A stretch of DNA of 64,000 nt from DASWUZ01 sp036401375. GTDB taxonomy: Bacteria; Acidobacteriota; Terriglobia; Terriglobales; Acidobacteriaceae. The notes under the pieces were generated by a model. That model was not told the DNA's origin, ran no database searches, and saw nothing but the letters and a program-made list of their open reading frames with translations. The stretch is from NCBI GenBank assembly GCA_036401375.1, contig DASWVB010000033.1, forward strand, positions 43,580 to 107,579, given 5' to 3'. This document shows, piece after piece, positions 52,153 through 61,306 of this stretch. Within the stretch, counting starts at the first letter, position 1. Every line of letters begins with the position of its first letter. The position numbers and the translations under genes were made by a program.

Positions 52153-53121
52153 ATGAAGTGCGAAGTGGCACAACAGGATATTGCGCTGCTGGTCTATGGC
52201 GAGCTGCCGGACGACGCCCGGCACGCCCTCGAGAACCATCTGGCCGGCTGCGAGATGTGCCGCGGGGAGCTGGAGGGGGTGCAGGCGCTGCAGCGCGCGA
52301 TGGCAATCTCGCCGGTCGAGGAGCCATCGCCCAATCTGCTGACGCGTGCCCGCATGCGGCTGGAGGAGGCGCTCGACTCCATGCCTAACCGGGGCTGGAT
52401 GAGCAAGTTTACCGAGATGCTGCTGACCGGCGTGAGCCGGGTGCAGGCCGCGCCAGCCGTGGCATCGGGAGTGCTTGCCCTGGGCCTGCTGGCCGGTGGT
52501 CTGGGTGGATATCGGGCCGGAGAGCGGGCGGTAACCTTCCCGTCTCAAAACGCGCAGACGCAGGCGCCGGAGGGTACACCGGACCTGGCCCAGGTTGCGA
52601 GCATTGACGGGATCGTGAGGCAGCCCGGGTCCGAAATGGTCGAGGTGCACTACAACCGGCTCGTACCGGAGGTCCTCTACGGCTCCCTCGACAGCCAGGA
52701 CGTGCGCCACCTGCTGATGCTGGGCGCGCGAAGCCGGTCCGACAATGGGATCAGGGCGAACTCGGTCGACCTGCTCGCGGGCGAGTGCAAAGCGGGCCAC
52801 CAGTGCGAAGATGGGCCGATGCGCGATGCCCTGCTGGTAGCTCTGCAGTACGACAAGAGTGCCAGCGTCCGTCTAAAGGCGCTGACCGGATTGCAGCCTT
52901 ACGTCGAGCAGGACGTCAAGGTGCGCGACGCCGTGTTGAAGGCGATCACCAGCGATCATGATCCCGAGGTCAGAATGCAGGCTATCAGCCTCTTGACGCC
53001 GGCCATAGAAGGAGATAGCAGTGTACGGGTGGTGCTGCATACGGCGGCACTCGAAGATACAAGTCCCCAGATCAGGACCGTCTCGCAACAGGTGTTGAAT
53101 CAACTGCCTGAGACCCAGTAG
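52153..53121 (+). CDS. Zinc-finger anti-sigma factor with HEAT repeats
   Basis: 322 residues; GAGGGAG precedes the ATG. The N-terminal zf-HC2 domain has CEVAQQDIALLVYGELPDD and HLAGCEMCRGELEG (H-x3-C-x2-C zinc anti-sigma motif). One membrane span (about 96-118, VASGVLALGLLAGGLGGYRAG) follows. A periplasmic part with HEAT repeats (about 190-320), such as VRLKALTGLQPYVEQDVKVRD and PEVRMQAISLLTPAIEGD, completes it. The N-terminal domain should hold the cytoplasmic ECF factor; the HEAT part may sense a partner. HEAT repeats on an anti-sigma factor are not the E. coli RseA plan. Confidence 0.87.
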   Translation: MKCEVAQQDIALLVYGELPDDARHALENHLAGCEMCRGELEGVQALQRAMAISPVEEPSPNLLTRARMRLEEALDSMPNRGWMSKFTEMLLTGVSRVQAAPAVASGVLALGLLAGGLGGYRAGERAVTFPSQNAQTQAPEGTPDLAQVASIDGIVRQPGSEMVEVHYNRLVPEVLYGSLDSQDVRHLLMLGARSRSDNGIRANSVDLLAGECKAGHQCEDGPMRDALLVALQYDKSASVRLKALTGLQPYVEQDVKVRDAVLKAITSDHDPEVRMQAISLLTPAIEGDSSVRVVLHTAALEDTSPQIRTVSQQVLNQLPETQ

Positions 53122-53217
53122 CGGTGCAGCGATAACTCTTTTACTCGATTCGCTCTTAAGCAGGTAACAGTAGCAACAGCAGGACAGAGTTTCAGACACA
53201 AAAGGACAGTAAACCCA

Positions 53218-54129
53218 ATGAAGTACATTTTGAGGCAGGATGCACGGGCTCGGACTGGCTGGAGGGTAGTTGTGGCAGTTGCCGCGGTGGTCTTTACAGG
53301 GCTCGGAGGGCTGAGCGGTACGGCCTGGGCAGGGGACAGCGGCGTGCAGATGGTAACGGTCATCGATGAGACCCCCGCCCTGCTCATGCACGCTTCCCAG
53401 GGCTATCTTGGGGTCACCATCAACGACATCGATGCCGGCAGGGCGAACGATCTGCACTTGAAGGATGTACGTGGCGCCGAGATCGTGAACATCGACCACG
53501 ACGCGCCCGCGTGCAAAGCCGGGCTCAAGGTGCACGACGTAATCCTGCAGATGAATGGTCAGCCGATCGAGGGCGTGGAGCAGCTGCGCCGCATGCTGCG
53601 CGAGACTCCTGTGGGCAGGACCGCCAGCTTTGTGATCTGGCGGGATGGCCAGTCCATGAACACCAGCGTCCAGCTCGGGGACCGCGCCAAGCTCGAGCAG
53701 ATGCCGTTCATCAGCCCGTACAGCGTGCCCGATCCCGATCAGGCGACCTCGACAGAGGTTTACATCCCTCTTCGCGGTCAGGCAGGGGGGCAGTACGGCA
53801 ACGGCTTCTTCGGAGATATTTCACCCAATCCGCTCTACGTTGGCGCCATGGTTGACCCGGTCGGCGCGCAGCTGGCGGACTACTTCGGCGTGAAGAACGG
53901 GACCGGGCTGCTGGTCAAGAGCGTGGACGAGAACAGTCCCGCCGGCTCCGCGGGCATGAAGGCTGGCGATGTCGTTTTGAAGGTGAATGGCAAGACGATG
54001 GTCAGCCAGAACGACTGGCTCCGGGCAATTCACGCTAACAGGGGCAAACAGGTGCAGGTAACCGTAGTTCGCAACCGCAAGGAGCAGACGGTGACCATGT
54101 GGGCTGGTACTCCCAAGCACAAGGGCTGA
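53218..54129 (+). CDS. Secreted protein with two PDZ domains, no protease
   Basis: 303 residues. The signal peptide ends LSGTAWA near residue 35. PDZ1 (about 60-150) has GYLGVTINDID and KAGLKVHDVILQMNGQPI. PDZ2 (about 200-300) has GTGLLVKSVDENSPAGSAGMKAG and DVVLKVNGKTM. A region between the two is Gly/Pro-rich. No catalytic Ser/His/Asp protease domain is present, unlike DegP or RseP. It lies 97 nt behind the anti-sigma gene and is likely part of the same envelope-stress group, perhaps binding misfolded C-termini and relaying to the HEAT/zinc-finger protein (inference). Confidence 0.85.
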   Translation: MKYILRQDARARTGWRVVVAVAAVVFTGLGGLSGTAWAGDSGVQMVTVIDETPALLMHASQGYLGVTINDIDAGRANDLHLKDVRGAEIVNIDHDAPACKAGLKVHDVILQMNGQPIEGVEQLRRMLRETPVGRTASFVIWRDGQSMNTSVQLGDRAKLEQMPFISPYSVPDPDQATSTEVYIPLRGQAGGQYGNGFFGDISPNPLYVGAMVDPVGAQLADYFGVKNGTGLLVKSVDENSPAGSAGMKAGDVVLKVNGKTMVSQNDWLRAIHANRGKQVQVTVVRNRKEQTVTMWAGTPKHKG

Positions 54130-54280
54130 CTCTAACGCCGGGCGAGCAGTTTGAGGGGTGCTTCTTTGGAGGCGCCCCTTGGCACGTCAGGGCTGATTTC
54201 TCCACTTCAGGGCCGCCCCCTTGCCGTTGGCTCACGCAGCGTCACATGCTGAGCGGGGGTTGTGATTCAATGAAGGAGCG

Positions 54281-55330
54281 ATGTCTGTAACCGCCAGTGT
54301 CTCCCACAGCTCTTCCCTCTCCAGGCGCCGGAAGGCTGCCAGCCGCAAGGTTCGTGAGCTTGCGGCAGTCGGGCGAGCTCTGGCCTCCACCAACCACGTC
54401 ATCATGGCGCAGATCGTGCCGAACCGGTTCTGTAACCTCTCCTGCGCTTACTGCAACGAGTACGACAAGGTTTCGGAGGGGGTTCCAGTGGAGGAGATGC
54501 TGCGCCGCATCGACTACCTGGCCCGCCTCGGGACGAGCATCATTACCATCTCGGGCGGCGAGCCGCTCACCCATCCTGACCTCGATGAGGTGATCAGACG
54601 CATTCGCTACCACGGGTGCATCGCCGGCATGATCACCAACGGCTACTTCCTGATGCCCGACCGAATCCAGCGCCTGAACAAGGCAGGGCTCGACCATCTG
54701 CAGATTTCCATCGACAATGTGACCCCGGACGAGGTGTCAAAAAAGAGCCTGAAGGTGCTCGACAGGAAGCTCGAGTTTCTGGCCGAGCATGCCGACTTTC
54801 ACGTGAACATCAACTCGGTGGTCGGCGGGGGGATCAAGAACCCACAGGACGCTCTGACCATTGGACGGAGGGCGCTCGAGCTCGGCTTTACGTCGACGGT
54901 CGGGATCATCCACGACGGGGATGGGCAACTGAAGCCGCTCGAGAACGAGGAGCGGCGGGTCTACTTCGAGATGCGCGGCTTCAAGAAGACTAACTACTCT
55001 CGATTCAACGATTTCCAGGTCGCGATTGCCAACGGGGAGCCGAACGACTGGCGCTGTCGTGCGGGGTCACGCTACCTGTATATCTGCGAAGAGGGGCTGG
55101 TTCACTACTGTTCTCAGCAGCGAGGATACCCTGGTGTGCCGCTGGCCGAGTATACCCACGAGGACCTCAAGCGCGAGTACCTGACCGAGAAGGGATGCGC
55201 TCCGAACTGCACCATCTCATGCGTTCACCAGATCTCATATATAGATCACTGGCGCTCCCCCCAGCACCCGGAGGCCGGCCCCGGCGCCTCAGTCGGCGGC
55301 TCTCCGGAACTTGTGAACATCCAGCTCTGA
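54281..55330 (+). CDS. Radical SAM protein with a Cys-rich C-terminus
   Basis: 349 residues. The SAM/[4Fe-4S] motif is NRFCNLSCAYCNEYD (CxxxCxxC), followed by the GGEP motif TISGGEPLTHPDL, an ITNGYF stretch and HLQISIDNVTPDE. The C-terminal third has many cysteines (WRCRAGSRYLYICEEG, VHYCSQQRGYPG, then CAPNCTISCVHQ), suggesting a SPASM-like auxiliary cluster. Spacing is not that of any SPASM family I know. No precursor peptide, methyltransferase or operon partner is next to it; the PDZ gene is 151 nt upstream. Basic N-terminal 35 residues are unconserved. Substrate unknown. Confidence 0.88.
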   Translation: MSVTASVSHSSSLSRRRKAASRKVRELAAVGRALASTNHVIMAQIVPNRFCNLSCAYCNEYDKVSEGVPVEEMLRRIDYLARLGTSIITISGGEPLTHPDLDEVIRRIRYHGCIAGMITNGYFLMPDRIQRLNKAGLDHLQISIDNVTPDEVSKKSLKVLDRKLEFLAEHADFHVNINSVVGGGIKNPQDALTIGRRALELGFTSTVGIIHDGDGQLKPLENEERRVYFEMRGFKKTNYSRFNDFQVAIANGEPNDWRCRAGSRYLYICEEGLVHYCSQQRGYPGVPLAEYTHEDLKREYLTEKGCAPNCTISCVHQISYIDHWRSPQHPEAGPGASVGGSPELVNIQL

Positions 55331-55379
55331 TCCTGAGGGATGCGGGGCTCGGCCATCCTTCGTTCTGGAGACACTTCCA

Positions 55380-55405
55380 CCCATGTCTTAAGAGCGAGAC
55401 ATGGG
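55380..55405. terminator. Hairpin after the radical SAM gene
   Basis: CCCATGTCT and AGACATGGG form a perfect 9-bp stem with an 8-nt loop, immediately followed by GGCACCCG, so ATGGGGCACCC overlaps the right arm. No U-tract follows. It lies between convergent genes and may be a transcription end or a short member of the GGGGCACCC repeat family seen at 13693-13848 and 16033. Confidence 0.45.
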
Positions 55406-55441
55406 GCACCCGCTTCAGTGGTCGTTCGGGCGCTTTGCTGG

Positions 55442-56137
55442 CTAGTGCTGGGTGGTGTGGCTCACCGGCTTAAGGGTGGCGGGCTTGGTGGCTGCGAAGG
55501 CCTGATCAAGGGTGACGTAAAGCTTGCTGATGTCCTTGATCTCGACCGGGGCGACGGCAGGATTACTGGTCACGATCCAGATCATCGGTGTCTGATTCAC
55601 TCCGATGCGCTGGCCCAGCGCTGCGTCAGCCTTGACCATGTCGTCGAGCTTGCCCTGGGGATCGAGAGCGAAGGGGAGGGCGATGTTGCCGTGCTCCTTG
55701 GCGAACTTCTCGGTAAAGGCCCTGAGATCGTCTGGATTTTCAATGTTGATCTGGTTTGCGAAGACGGTATCGCGATAATCGTCGCCCAGCTTCTTCGATC
55801 TGGTATCGAACCACCGGGCATTCACCGCTGCCTGATGGCTCCAGGGGTGCTGCGGCCAGGGAAAGTCATGGCGGATCCAGGGCGCATGGTAGTTGATGCT
55901 GGCCTGTTTCAGCACCGGATTGGCCTGCCCGCACGCGGGGCACTCGAGGTCTTCAAACTCGATGATGGCGACTCGCGCTCCGGGCGGCGGCTTGAGAATC
56001 GACCGGTCAAGCACCGGACCAGGCTGCGGGTTAGAGAACTGGGCGACTGCAGTTGCCAGCAGGATGAAGCCCGAGAGCAGTGCGGGCAGAGTTGCCCTGC
56101 CCGCCAGGCGCGAAGGTTGTAGAGAGACATCCATCAT
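55442..56137 (-). CDS. DsbA-family thioredoxin-fold protein
   Basis: 231 residues. An N-terminal hydrophobic segment (about 16-33, ALLSGFILLATAVAQ) anchors or exports it. The active site is EFEDLECPACGQANP (CPAC), followed by a helical insert with HDFPWPQHPWSHQAAV. The cis-Pro loop is VNQTPMIWIV. This is the architecture of DsbA/DsbG-like disulfide oxidoreductases (thioredoxin_4). CPAC differs from the CPHC of DsbA. It may act on Cys-rich secreted proteins; no specific substrate is indicated by neighbours. Confidence 0.85.
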   Translation of the reverse strand: MMDVSLQPSRLAGRATLPALLSGFILLATAVAQFSNPQPGPVLDRSILKPPPGARVAIIEFEDLECPACGQANPVLKQASINYHAPWIRHDFPWPQHPWSHQAAVNARWFDTRSKKLGDDYRDTVFANQINIENPDDLRAFTEKFAKEHGNIALPFALDPQGKLDDMVKADAALGQRIGVNQTPMIWIVTSNPAVAPVEIKDISKLYVTLDQAFAATKPATLKPVSHTTQH

Positions 56138-56325
56138 CGTTAGACCCTATTCTACCAATAAAGGTTACGGCGTCCGGCCGGTTGGCGGGCTCTCTTCCGG
56201 GCTATGGCTGGGGATCGCTGGGGATTTGAGCACCTGCCGCCCGCACTCTTGCGAGCGGCTCCCCATCGGCCTGTGTACCCAGGTGCACAACTCACGCTCC
56301 GGCTGCTCTCCACGTCAAAATAGAT

Positions 56326-56919
56326 ATGACTATCGTTCAGAGAGTAGGAAGCTTGTGTGCCGCGATCACCGTGGTGCTTCTGGCTGGCGTCTGCGGCTTT
56401 CCGGAGGCGGAGGCGCAGACGGACGCGGCGGCGAGCGTTTACGGCGCATTTACTGGAACCTCAAACGCGAACGGCACGGTTCAGAGCTATTCCAACGCCC
56501 CCGGCATGCTGCTCGAACTTCGCCATCTCTCAAACCCTCTGGTTGGCTACGAACTGGCCTACTCCTTTAACAATGCGGACCAGAAGTACAACTTCGCTGC
56601 CGTGAAGGCGCACGCCAGCCAGGTGGAGGCGAACTGGCTTGTCTCTGTTGGCGTCTTCAATCTGAAGGCCTTCGCCCAGGCAGGTGGCGGGCTTAAGTTC
56701 TTCTCGACCAGCAGTGGACAGACGGGAGTGAATGGACAGACCAAGCCTGTCTTCGTCTACGGCGCAGGCATCGACTACACCGTCATACCTCACTTCGGAC
56801 TGCGATTCCAGTATCGCGGGAACCTGTACCGGGCTCCCGACCTGGCGCGCGCCTTCTCGTCGACTAACCGCTTTGCCCAGACCTCAGAGCCCTCCGTGGG
56901 CGCGTTCGTCCGCTTCTAG
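56326..56919 (+). CDS. Small outer-membrane beta-barrel protein
   Basis: 197 residues. A signal peptide ends FPEAEAQ near residue 31. The mature protein alternates hydrophobic and polar residues in strands (SVYGAFTGTSN, LLELRHLS, LVGYELAYSFNN, EANWLVSVGVF, LKAFAQAGGGLKFFS, VFVYGAGIDYTV, FGLRFQYRGNLY) and ends VGAFVRF with a C-terminal Phe. This is the 8-stranded barrel (OmpA/OmpW-like) plan of Acidobacteria. Function unknown; convergent with the GT39-like gene. Confidence 0.75.
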   Translation: MTIVQRVGSLCAAITVVLLAGVCGFPEAEAQTDAAASVYGAFTGTSNANGTVQSYSNAPGMLLELRHLSNPLVGYELAYSFNNADQKYNFAAVKAHASQVEANWLVSVGVFNLKAFAQAGGGLKFFSTSSGQTGVNGQTKPVFVYGAGIDYTVIPHFGLRFQYRGNLYRAPDLARAFSSTNRFAQTSEPSVGAFVRF

Positions 56920-56964
56920 TGCCTTGATCGGATAAGGCAAACGCCCGGTGTCCTCCAGGCTTGC

Positions 56965-58695
56965 CTATTTGGAGTCATCAGAGGGGCTGTCTGTAACTAC
57001 CCCCACGTCACCCTGGCCGTCGTCTTTGCCGTCGTCCGAGTCAAGCCTCTGCTGAGAGAGCGGCAGCGGGTGCATCTTGTAAAGGATGAGCACGTTGCGG
57101 TCGACGTCGTCGAAGGCCGGAAAGCGGGCGACCTGTTCGAGGCGAAACTGGGTGTGAAGGTCCTCGAGGGTGCCGGGATCGAGCTCGTTCCAGGCGGCGT
57201 ACCACCCGGGCTGGTATTTGTGAATGCGCAGCGGCAGGTCGAGGGTGCCGAAATCGTCACAGATCGCGGGCAATCCGGTAATCAGTCCAATCTCGTTGCC
57301 GCTGATCGAGAGCAGCAGACGATTGCCGTTCGGGTGCTGGTCGATGTAGCGGGTGAGATTCTGAGCCGCGCTCACAAACGTGTACTGCGGATGGCGGGTG
57401 TACCCGATGATATGACGTGCGTTGAGCATAGCCGAGAGGGCTACGATCGCCAGCGTGATCGTCCCGAGCGCGCGCTGGCGCCGCAGCAGGGCCTCGGCCC
57501 CGAGCGCCACTAGCATGCAGAGCGGGAAGGCAGCCACGGTGTAGTAACGCGGCTGCATATTGTTGTGGTAGCCGATAAAGAAGATCTGCAGTGCGGCGGC
57601 AAGCACGGCCGCGACATAGAGAGGGTTGCGCCAGAGTCCGCGTATCCACAGAGCCGAGGCGAGAACCAGCGCCACTCCCAGGAGAAAGAGGGTGCGATCC
57701 ATCCAGAAACCCCCGTGGATCGCGTACCAGAACGCCATCATCCAACCGAAGGCGGTGGTCGGCTGCTGATAGACGTTGGCGGTAAAGAAGTATTTGAAGT
57801 CGACGAGGTAGTGCGGCCGCACCAGGAGGTAGTAGTAGGCGCACAGGGGAAGGACCATGGCGAGCAGCACGGCCGAGCAGGCCTTGAGGGTGCGGCCGCG
57901 ATTGGCCTGCCAGACAAGGTAGAAGACCGAGGGAAGCAGCACCACCGCGGTGGTTTTAGTGAGCACCATCAGACAGAGAACGAGACCGATCGCGATCAGC
58001 CAGGTCGCCTGGATGTTCCAGCTTCGTCTCAGGCCGGCGCCCCCCGCAGAACCGCTGCCGAGTGCAAGCAGCCAGGACAGCAGCAGAAAAAAGATGACCA
58101 GGGGCTCGAGTATCGCGAGCCGTCCAAAGCAGTAAAGGAAGGAGCTCGCCGCGAGCAGCGTCGCCGCCAGCAGGGCCACCCATCTCGGCTGCCCGCCTTC
58201 TATCTCCTCTATGGGTGCCGAAGATTCGAGAGCAAATGGCATGCGCCGCGGTGAGGTGAGCACGAGGCGGTAGGTCATCCAGAGGCTCGCGCCGAAGATG
58301 CCGACGGCCAAAGCACGTGCTGCGACCACACTTACGCCGGTAAAGCGGAAGAGCACCCACTCCAGCACCGGCAGAACGGGCAGAGCGACCGCACTGTTGA
58401 AGTCTCCCGGCACATACCAGGACCCGCGCAGGAAGGCCTCTATGGCTCCATTGCCGTACCACCCCTCATCGGTGTACTTGGCGTAGTCCATCCACGGGGA
58501 GTAATTCGGGAAATCGGCGCGCAGGTGTACGGCGTGCACCGCAAAGAGGGCGACAATGGCAGCGATCCAGGCCCACTCCATCCAGGCAGGGATGTAGCTC
58601 TTTGCTGCGCGACCGCCACTCGGCCGCTGCTCCAGGACGAGACGAGGTCCCGCGCCAAGGTCCTGCGGAGATACGGTGCTGTTGATCGAAGCCAT
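56965..58695 (-). CDS. GT39/ArnT-like polytopic glycosyltransferase
   Basis: 576 residues. After a basic leader (KSYIPAWMEWAWI), about eleven spans run to residue 440. The first loop contains YSPWMDYAKYTDEGWYGNGA; an acidic DE pair here (TDEG) is the mark of GT39/PMT (GT-C) enzymes. Later segments include HNNMQPRYYTVAAFPLCMLVA, a motif shared with ArnT-like enzymes. A soluble C-terminal part follows (about 450-576), ending in an Asp/Gly-rich tail (DSDDGKDDGQGD). It should transfer a sugar from a polyprenyl carrier at the periplasmic face. No linked partner genes are evident. Confidence 0.75.
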   Translation of the reverse strand: MASINSTVSPQDLGAGPRLVLEQRPSGGRAAKSYIPAWMEWAWIAAIVALFAVHAVHLRADFPNYSPWMDYAKYTDEGWYGNGAIEAFLRGSWYVPGDFNSAVALPVLPVLEWVLFRFTGVSVVAARALAVGIFGASLWMTYRLVLTSPRRMPFALESSAPIEEIEGGQPRWVALLAATLLAASSFLYCFGRLAILEPLVIFFLLLSWLLALGSGSAGGAGLRRSWNIQATWLIAIGLVLCLMVLTKTTAVVLLPSVFYLVWQANRGRTLKACSAVLLAMVLPLCAYYYLLVRPHYLVDFKYFFTANVYQQPTTAFGWMMAFWYAIHGGFWMDRTLFLLGVALVLASALWIRGLWRNPLYVAAVLAAALQIFFIGYHNNMQPRYYTVAAFPLCMLVALGAEALLRRQRALGTITLAIVALSAMLNARHIIGYTRHPQYTFVSAAQNLTRYIDQHPNGNRLLLSISGNEIGLITGLPAICDDFGTLDLPLRIHKYQPGWYAAWNELDPGTLEDLHTQFRLEQVARFPAFDDVDRNVLILYKMHPLPLSQQRLDSDDGKDDGQGDVGVVTDSPSDDSK

Positions 58696-58817
58696 TGCAG
58701 TTAGGGCCTTCCATCGACAGTGGATGTCGGATTCTTTGGAGCAGATGCTCGGATTCTGCCTAACGCCAACCGAGGCCCGGGGCCTCTCTTTCGCAGCTTT
58801 CGTATGGTTGCTGGAGT

Positions 58818-60038
58818 CTACTCGTAGGCCAGTGCGTCGATCGGGTCTTTCCTTGCGGCTTTCAGTGCAGGGTAGGCGGCGCCGAGGATCGCGCCCAGGA
58901 AGGCGATGACGGCTCCGCGCGCGATCCAGCCGCGTGTGATCAGGAAATCAAGCGTTGGGTAACGAAGCTGCACGCCGGTTTTGATCGCGAAGGTAAGCAG
59001 CACTCCCAGCAAGATGCCCACCGCAGAGATGAGGGCCGTCTCGCGCAGTACGACGTTGACGATATAGAGCTGCGAAGCGCCCAGCGACTTGAGGATGCCG
59101 ATCTCGCGGGTGCGCTCCATGACCGCCGTATACATCGACTGAAAGATCACGAGGAAGCCGATGACCACGGCGATACCGATGACGGTGTAGAGCGCGGCCG
59201 TGAAGGCGGGCAGGTGCTCCGGGGTCATGACGGAGAGCCACTCGTCGAGAGTCTGCACCTCGTAAGAGCCCTTCATACCCGGAATGGCCTCAATCTCAGA
59301 GCGGATGAGCGGGAGGTTCGCCAGGTCGTCGCTCTTCAGATAAAAGACAGAGGCCTTGCCCTCAGACCCGGTCAGCTGCCCGAGGGTGTCGAGGGGTATG
59401 AACTTCCGTCCGCCTTTGCCGTGTTCGACGATGCCGCAGATGCGGAAATCATGCTTGATGATGTTGATGGTCTCGCCGACGTGATGGCCTTTGTCCGCAC
59501 GGGCGAAGTAGTCGTCCACGATCACGTCGTACGGGCCTTGGAACGGACCTCCGGAGAGGAAGACGAAGGGTCGCAGCGCGTCGTAGCTCGCGTAGTCGAT
59601 GCCGTAGATGTTCTCGAGCGCACTGGCACTGGTGAGCTGGATGATGACGGGGGCGACGACCTTGATGTGCGGCTGACGCCGGAGGATGTCAGCGATCTTC
59701 AGAGGCGCAGGCGCGCCACCCACCCCATTGAAGTTGGTAGCCCCCGCGGGGCGCACGAACATGTCCATTCCCACGCCGCTGGTCCGGGTCTTGTTGCCGT
59801 TGAGCATGCCGATCATGATCGCAACGATCGAGAGGATCATCACGATCTCAATCGCCACGGCGAACATGCTGATGAGGGTGCGCAGCGGCCGGTGAAGGAG
59901 ATTTCCTACGACGAGGCGGTTCAGCGCGCGCCGCCGTGTCTGTGGCGTTTGAGCTGCATTGTCTGAGTTTATCAGCCGAGTCTTGGCAGGCCATGGGGTT
60001 GGCAGATGCAGGCCCGGCAGCTTCTGGTAACCGCACAA
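58818..60038 (-). CDS. FtsX/MacB-type ABC permease, single unit
   Basis: 406 residues from a TTG; the first 35 residues are unconserved and the start is uncertain. RRALNRLVVGNLLHRPLRTLI and the first span (about 55-77) begin the unit. A periplasmic MacB-type core (about 85-270) follows. The FtsX block (about 285-406) has RTREIGILKSLGASQLYIVN and ends RKDPIDALAYE. Single-unit plan of DevC/LolC-type permeases, about half the length of the ADOP proteins elsewhere in the window. No ATPase or adaptor is adjacent. It lies about 107 nt downstream of galU on the same strand. Confidence 0.87.
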   Translation of the reverse strand: MCGYQKLPGLHLPTPWPAKTRLINSDNAAQTPQTRRRALNRLVVGNLLHRPLRTLISMFAVAIEIVMILSIVAIMIGMLNGNKTRTSGVGMDMFVRPAGATNFNGVGGAPAPLKIADILRRQPHIKVVAPVIIQLTSASALENIYGIDYASYDALRPFVFLSGGPFQGPYDVIVDDYFARADKGHHVGETINIIKHDFRICGIVEHGKGGRKFIPLDTLGQLTGSEGKASVFYLKSDDLANLPLIRSEIEAIPGMKGSYEVQTLDEWLSVMTPEHLPAFTAALYTVIGIAVVIGFLVIFQSMYTAVMERTREIGILKSLGASQLYIVNVVLRETALISAVGILLGVLLTFAIKTGVQLRYPTLDFLITRGWIARGAVIAFLGAILGAAYPALKAARKDPIDALAYE

Positions 60039-60144
60039 CTGCGAGACATCGGTGTAGAGGAGAGGCGCTGCTGCCGCTGCGCTGTAATTACCAAGTGCTG
60101 GTAAACAGCTGCGACCTCTGTTGTACGATGCTGAGCGCGACGAT

Positions 60145-61014
60145 CTACAGCGGCAGGCTCTTCAGGTAGTCGCGAAACTTCGCGCCCAGCTCGGGGTGCT
60201 TGAGGCCCAGTTCCACCGTAGCCTCGAGCATGCCGAACTTGTCCCCGGCATCGTAGCGCTTGCCTTCAAAGTTGAAGCCGTAGACCTTTTCCGTCTTCAG
60301 CAGCTTGAGGATGCCGTCGGTGAGCTGCAGCTCGCCGCCCGCTCCAGGTTCGATAGTGGCAAGCGCGTCGAAGATGCCAGGGGTGAGGATGTAGCGCCCG
60401 ATGATTGCGTTCTTTGAGGGAGCTTCTTCAAACTTGGGCTTCTCGACCATGCCCGAGGCGTAGACCAGACGCGGGTTGCTCTCGTGCGGAGTGCCGGCGA
60501 GCACGCCGTAAGCCGAGATCGCAGGCCCTTCGACCTGGAGGGTGGCGAGGATCGAGCCCTGCACCTGATCGTAGGCGTCGATCATCTGCTTGAGGCATGG
60601 AGTGGGCGCGTCGATCACGTCGTCCGGCAGGATGACGGCAAAGGGCTCGTTGCCAACCAGTTCGCGGGCGACGAAGACGGCGTGGCCGAGGCCCTTCGCC
60701 TCCTTCTGGCGGATGAAGGCGATCTTCGCCATGCCGGAGACGCTGCGGCTCAACTCGAGGAGGGCTTTCTTGCCGCGCGACTCGAGCAGCTGGTCGAGTT
60801 CGTAGCTGATGTCAAAGTGATCTTCGATTGCGCCCTTGCCGCGCCCGGTCACGATGATGATCTCTTCGATACCGGCGGCAAGCGCCTCTTCCACCCCATA
60901 CTGGATGATGGGCTTGTCGACCAGGGCGAGCATCTCTTTGGGGATAGCCTTGGTGGCCGGTAGAAACCGCGTGCCGAGCCCGGCGGCGGGGAAGACGGCC
61001 TTGCGCACTTTCAT
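60145..61014 (-). CDS. galU: UTP-glucose-1-phosphate uridylyltransferase
   Basis: 289 residues, the usual length. It makes UDP-glucose. N-terminal FPAAGLGTRFLPATKAIPKEM is the nucleotide-binding signature, followed by IQYGVEEALAAGIEEIIIVTGRGK, a QKEAKGLGHAVFVA segment, ILPDDVIDA (metal site) and GMVEKPKFEEAPS. VYGFNFEGKRYDAGDK carries the catalytic Lys region. It supplies glucose nucleotides for the surface polysaccharides encoded elsewhere. ATG start at 61012-61014, 292 nt downstream of mfd. Confidence 0.96.
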   Translation of the reverse strand: MKVRKAVFPAAGLGTRFLPATKAIPKEMLALVDKPIIQYGVEEALAAGIEEIIIVTGRGKGAIEDHFDISYELDQLLESRGKKALLELSRSVSGMAKIAFIRQKEAKGLGHAVFVARELVGNEPFAVILPDDVIDAPTPCLKQMIDAYDQVQGSILATLQVEGPAISAYGVLAGTPHESNPRLVYASGMVEKPKFEEAPSKNAIIGRYILTPGIFDALATIEPGAGGELQLTDGILKLLKTEKVYGFNFEGKRYDAGDKFGMLEATVELGLKHPELGAKFRDYLKSLPL

Positions 61015-61234
61015 GGTATGCCATTGCCTTTCAGCGTATGAGAGTCGACAGCACTTCTATTCGTTGCATCGGCAAGGTTGCGGCGTATGCGTGGTGCGGG
61101 TCTTTGTGCAGGGTGACTTTCGTACTGGCGGTTGCAGTCTGCCGCACAGCCACTTTTTCTCAGGATACAGTGCCTGCGTTGCGGATGGAACACCTCGGTC
61201 AAGTGGCGCGGAATGCCAAAGTCGAGACTCGGCC

Positions 61235-61254
61235 GAGGGCCTGAACAGGCCCTC
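61235..61254. terminator. Hairpin between mfd and galU
   Basis: GAGGGCCTG and CAGGCCCTC form a perfect 9-bp stem around AA. On the minus strand there is no T-tract, so it is at best a weak or Rho-dependent end for mfd. A short dyad GTAAC-A-GTTAC (61287-61297) lies between it and the mfd stop. No gene is visible in 61015-61306. Confidence 0.45.
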
Positions 61255-61306
61255 TTTCCCGCCTGCGGGCGACGCCGGCTCAATATGTAACAGTTACTGC
61301 GACTTA

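Noticed and set aside
61011..61283. 90-codon frame between mfd and galU
   Set aside because: Overlaps the galU start, is Arg/Pro-rich and has no family; the space is better read as leader with a hairpin.
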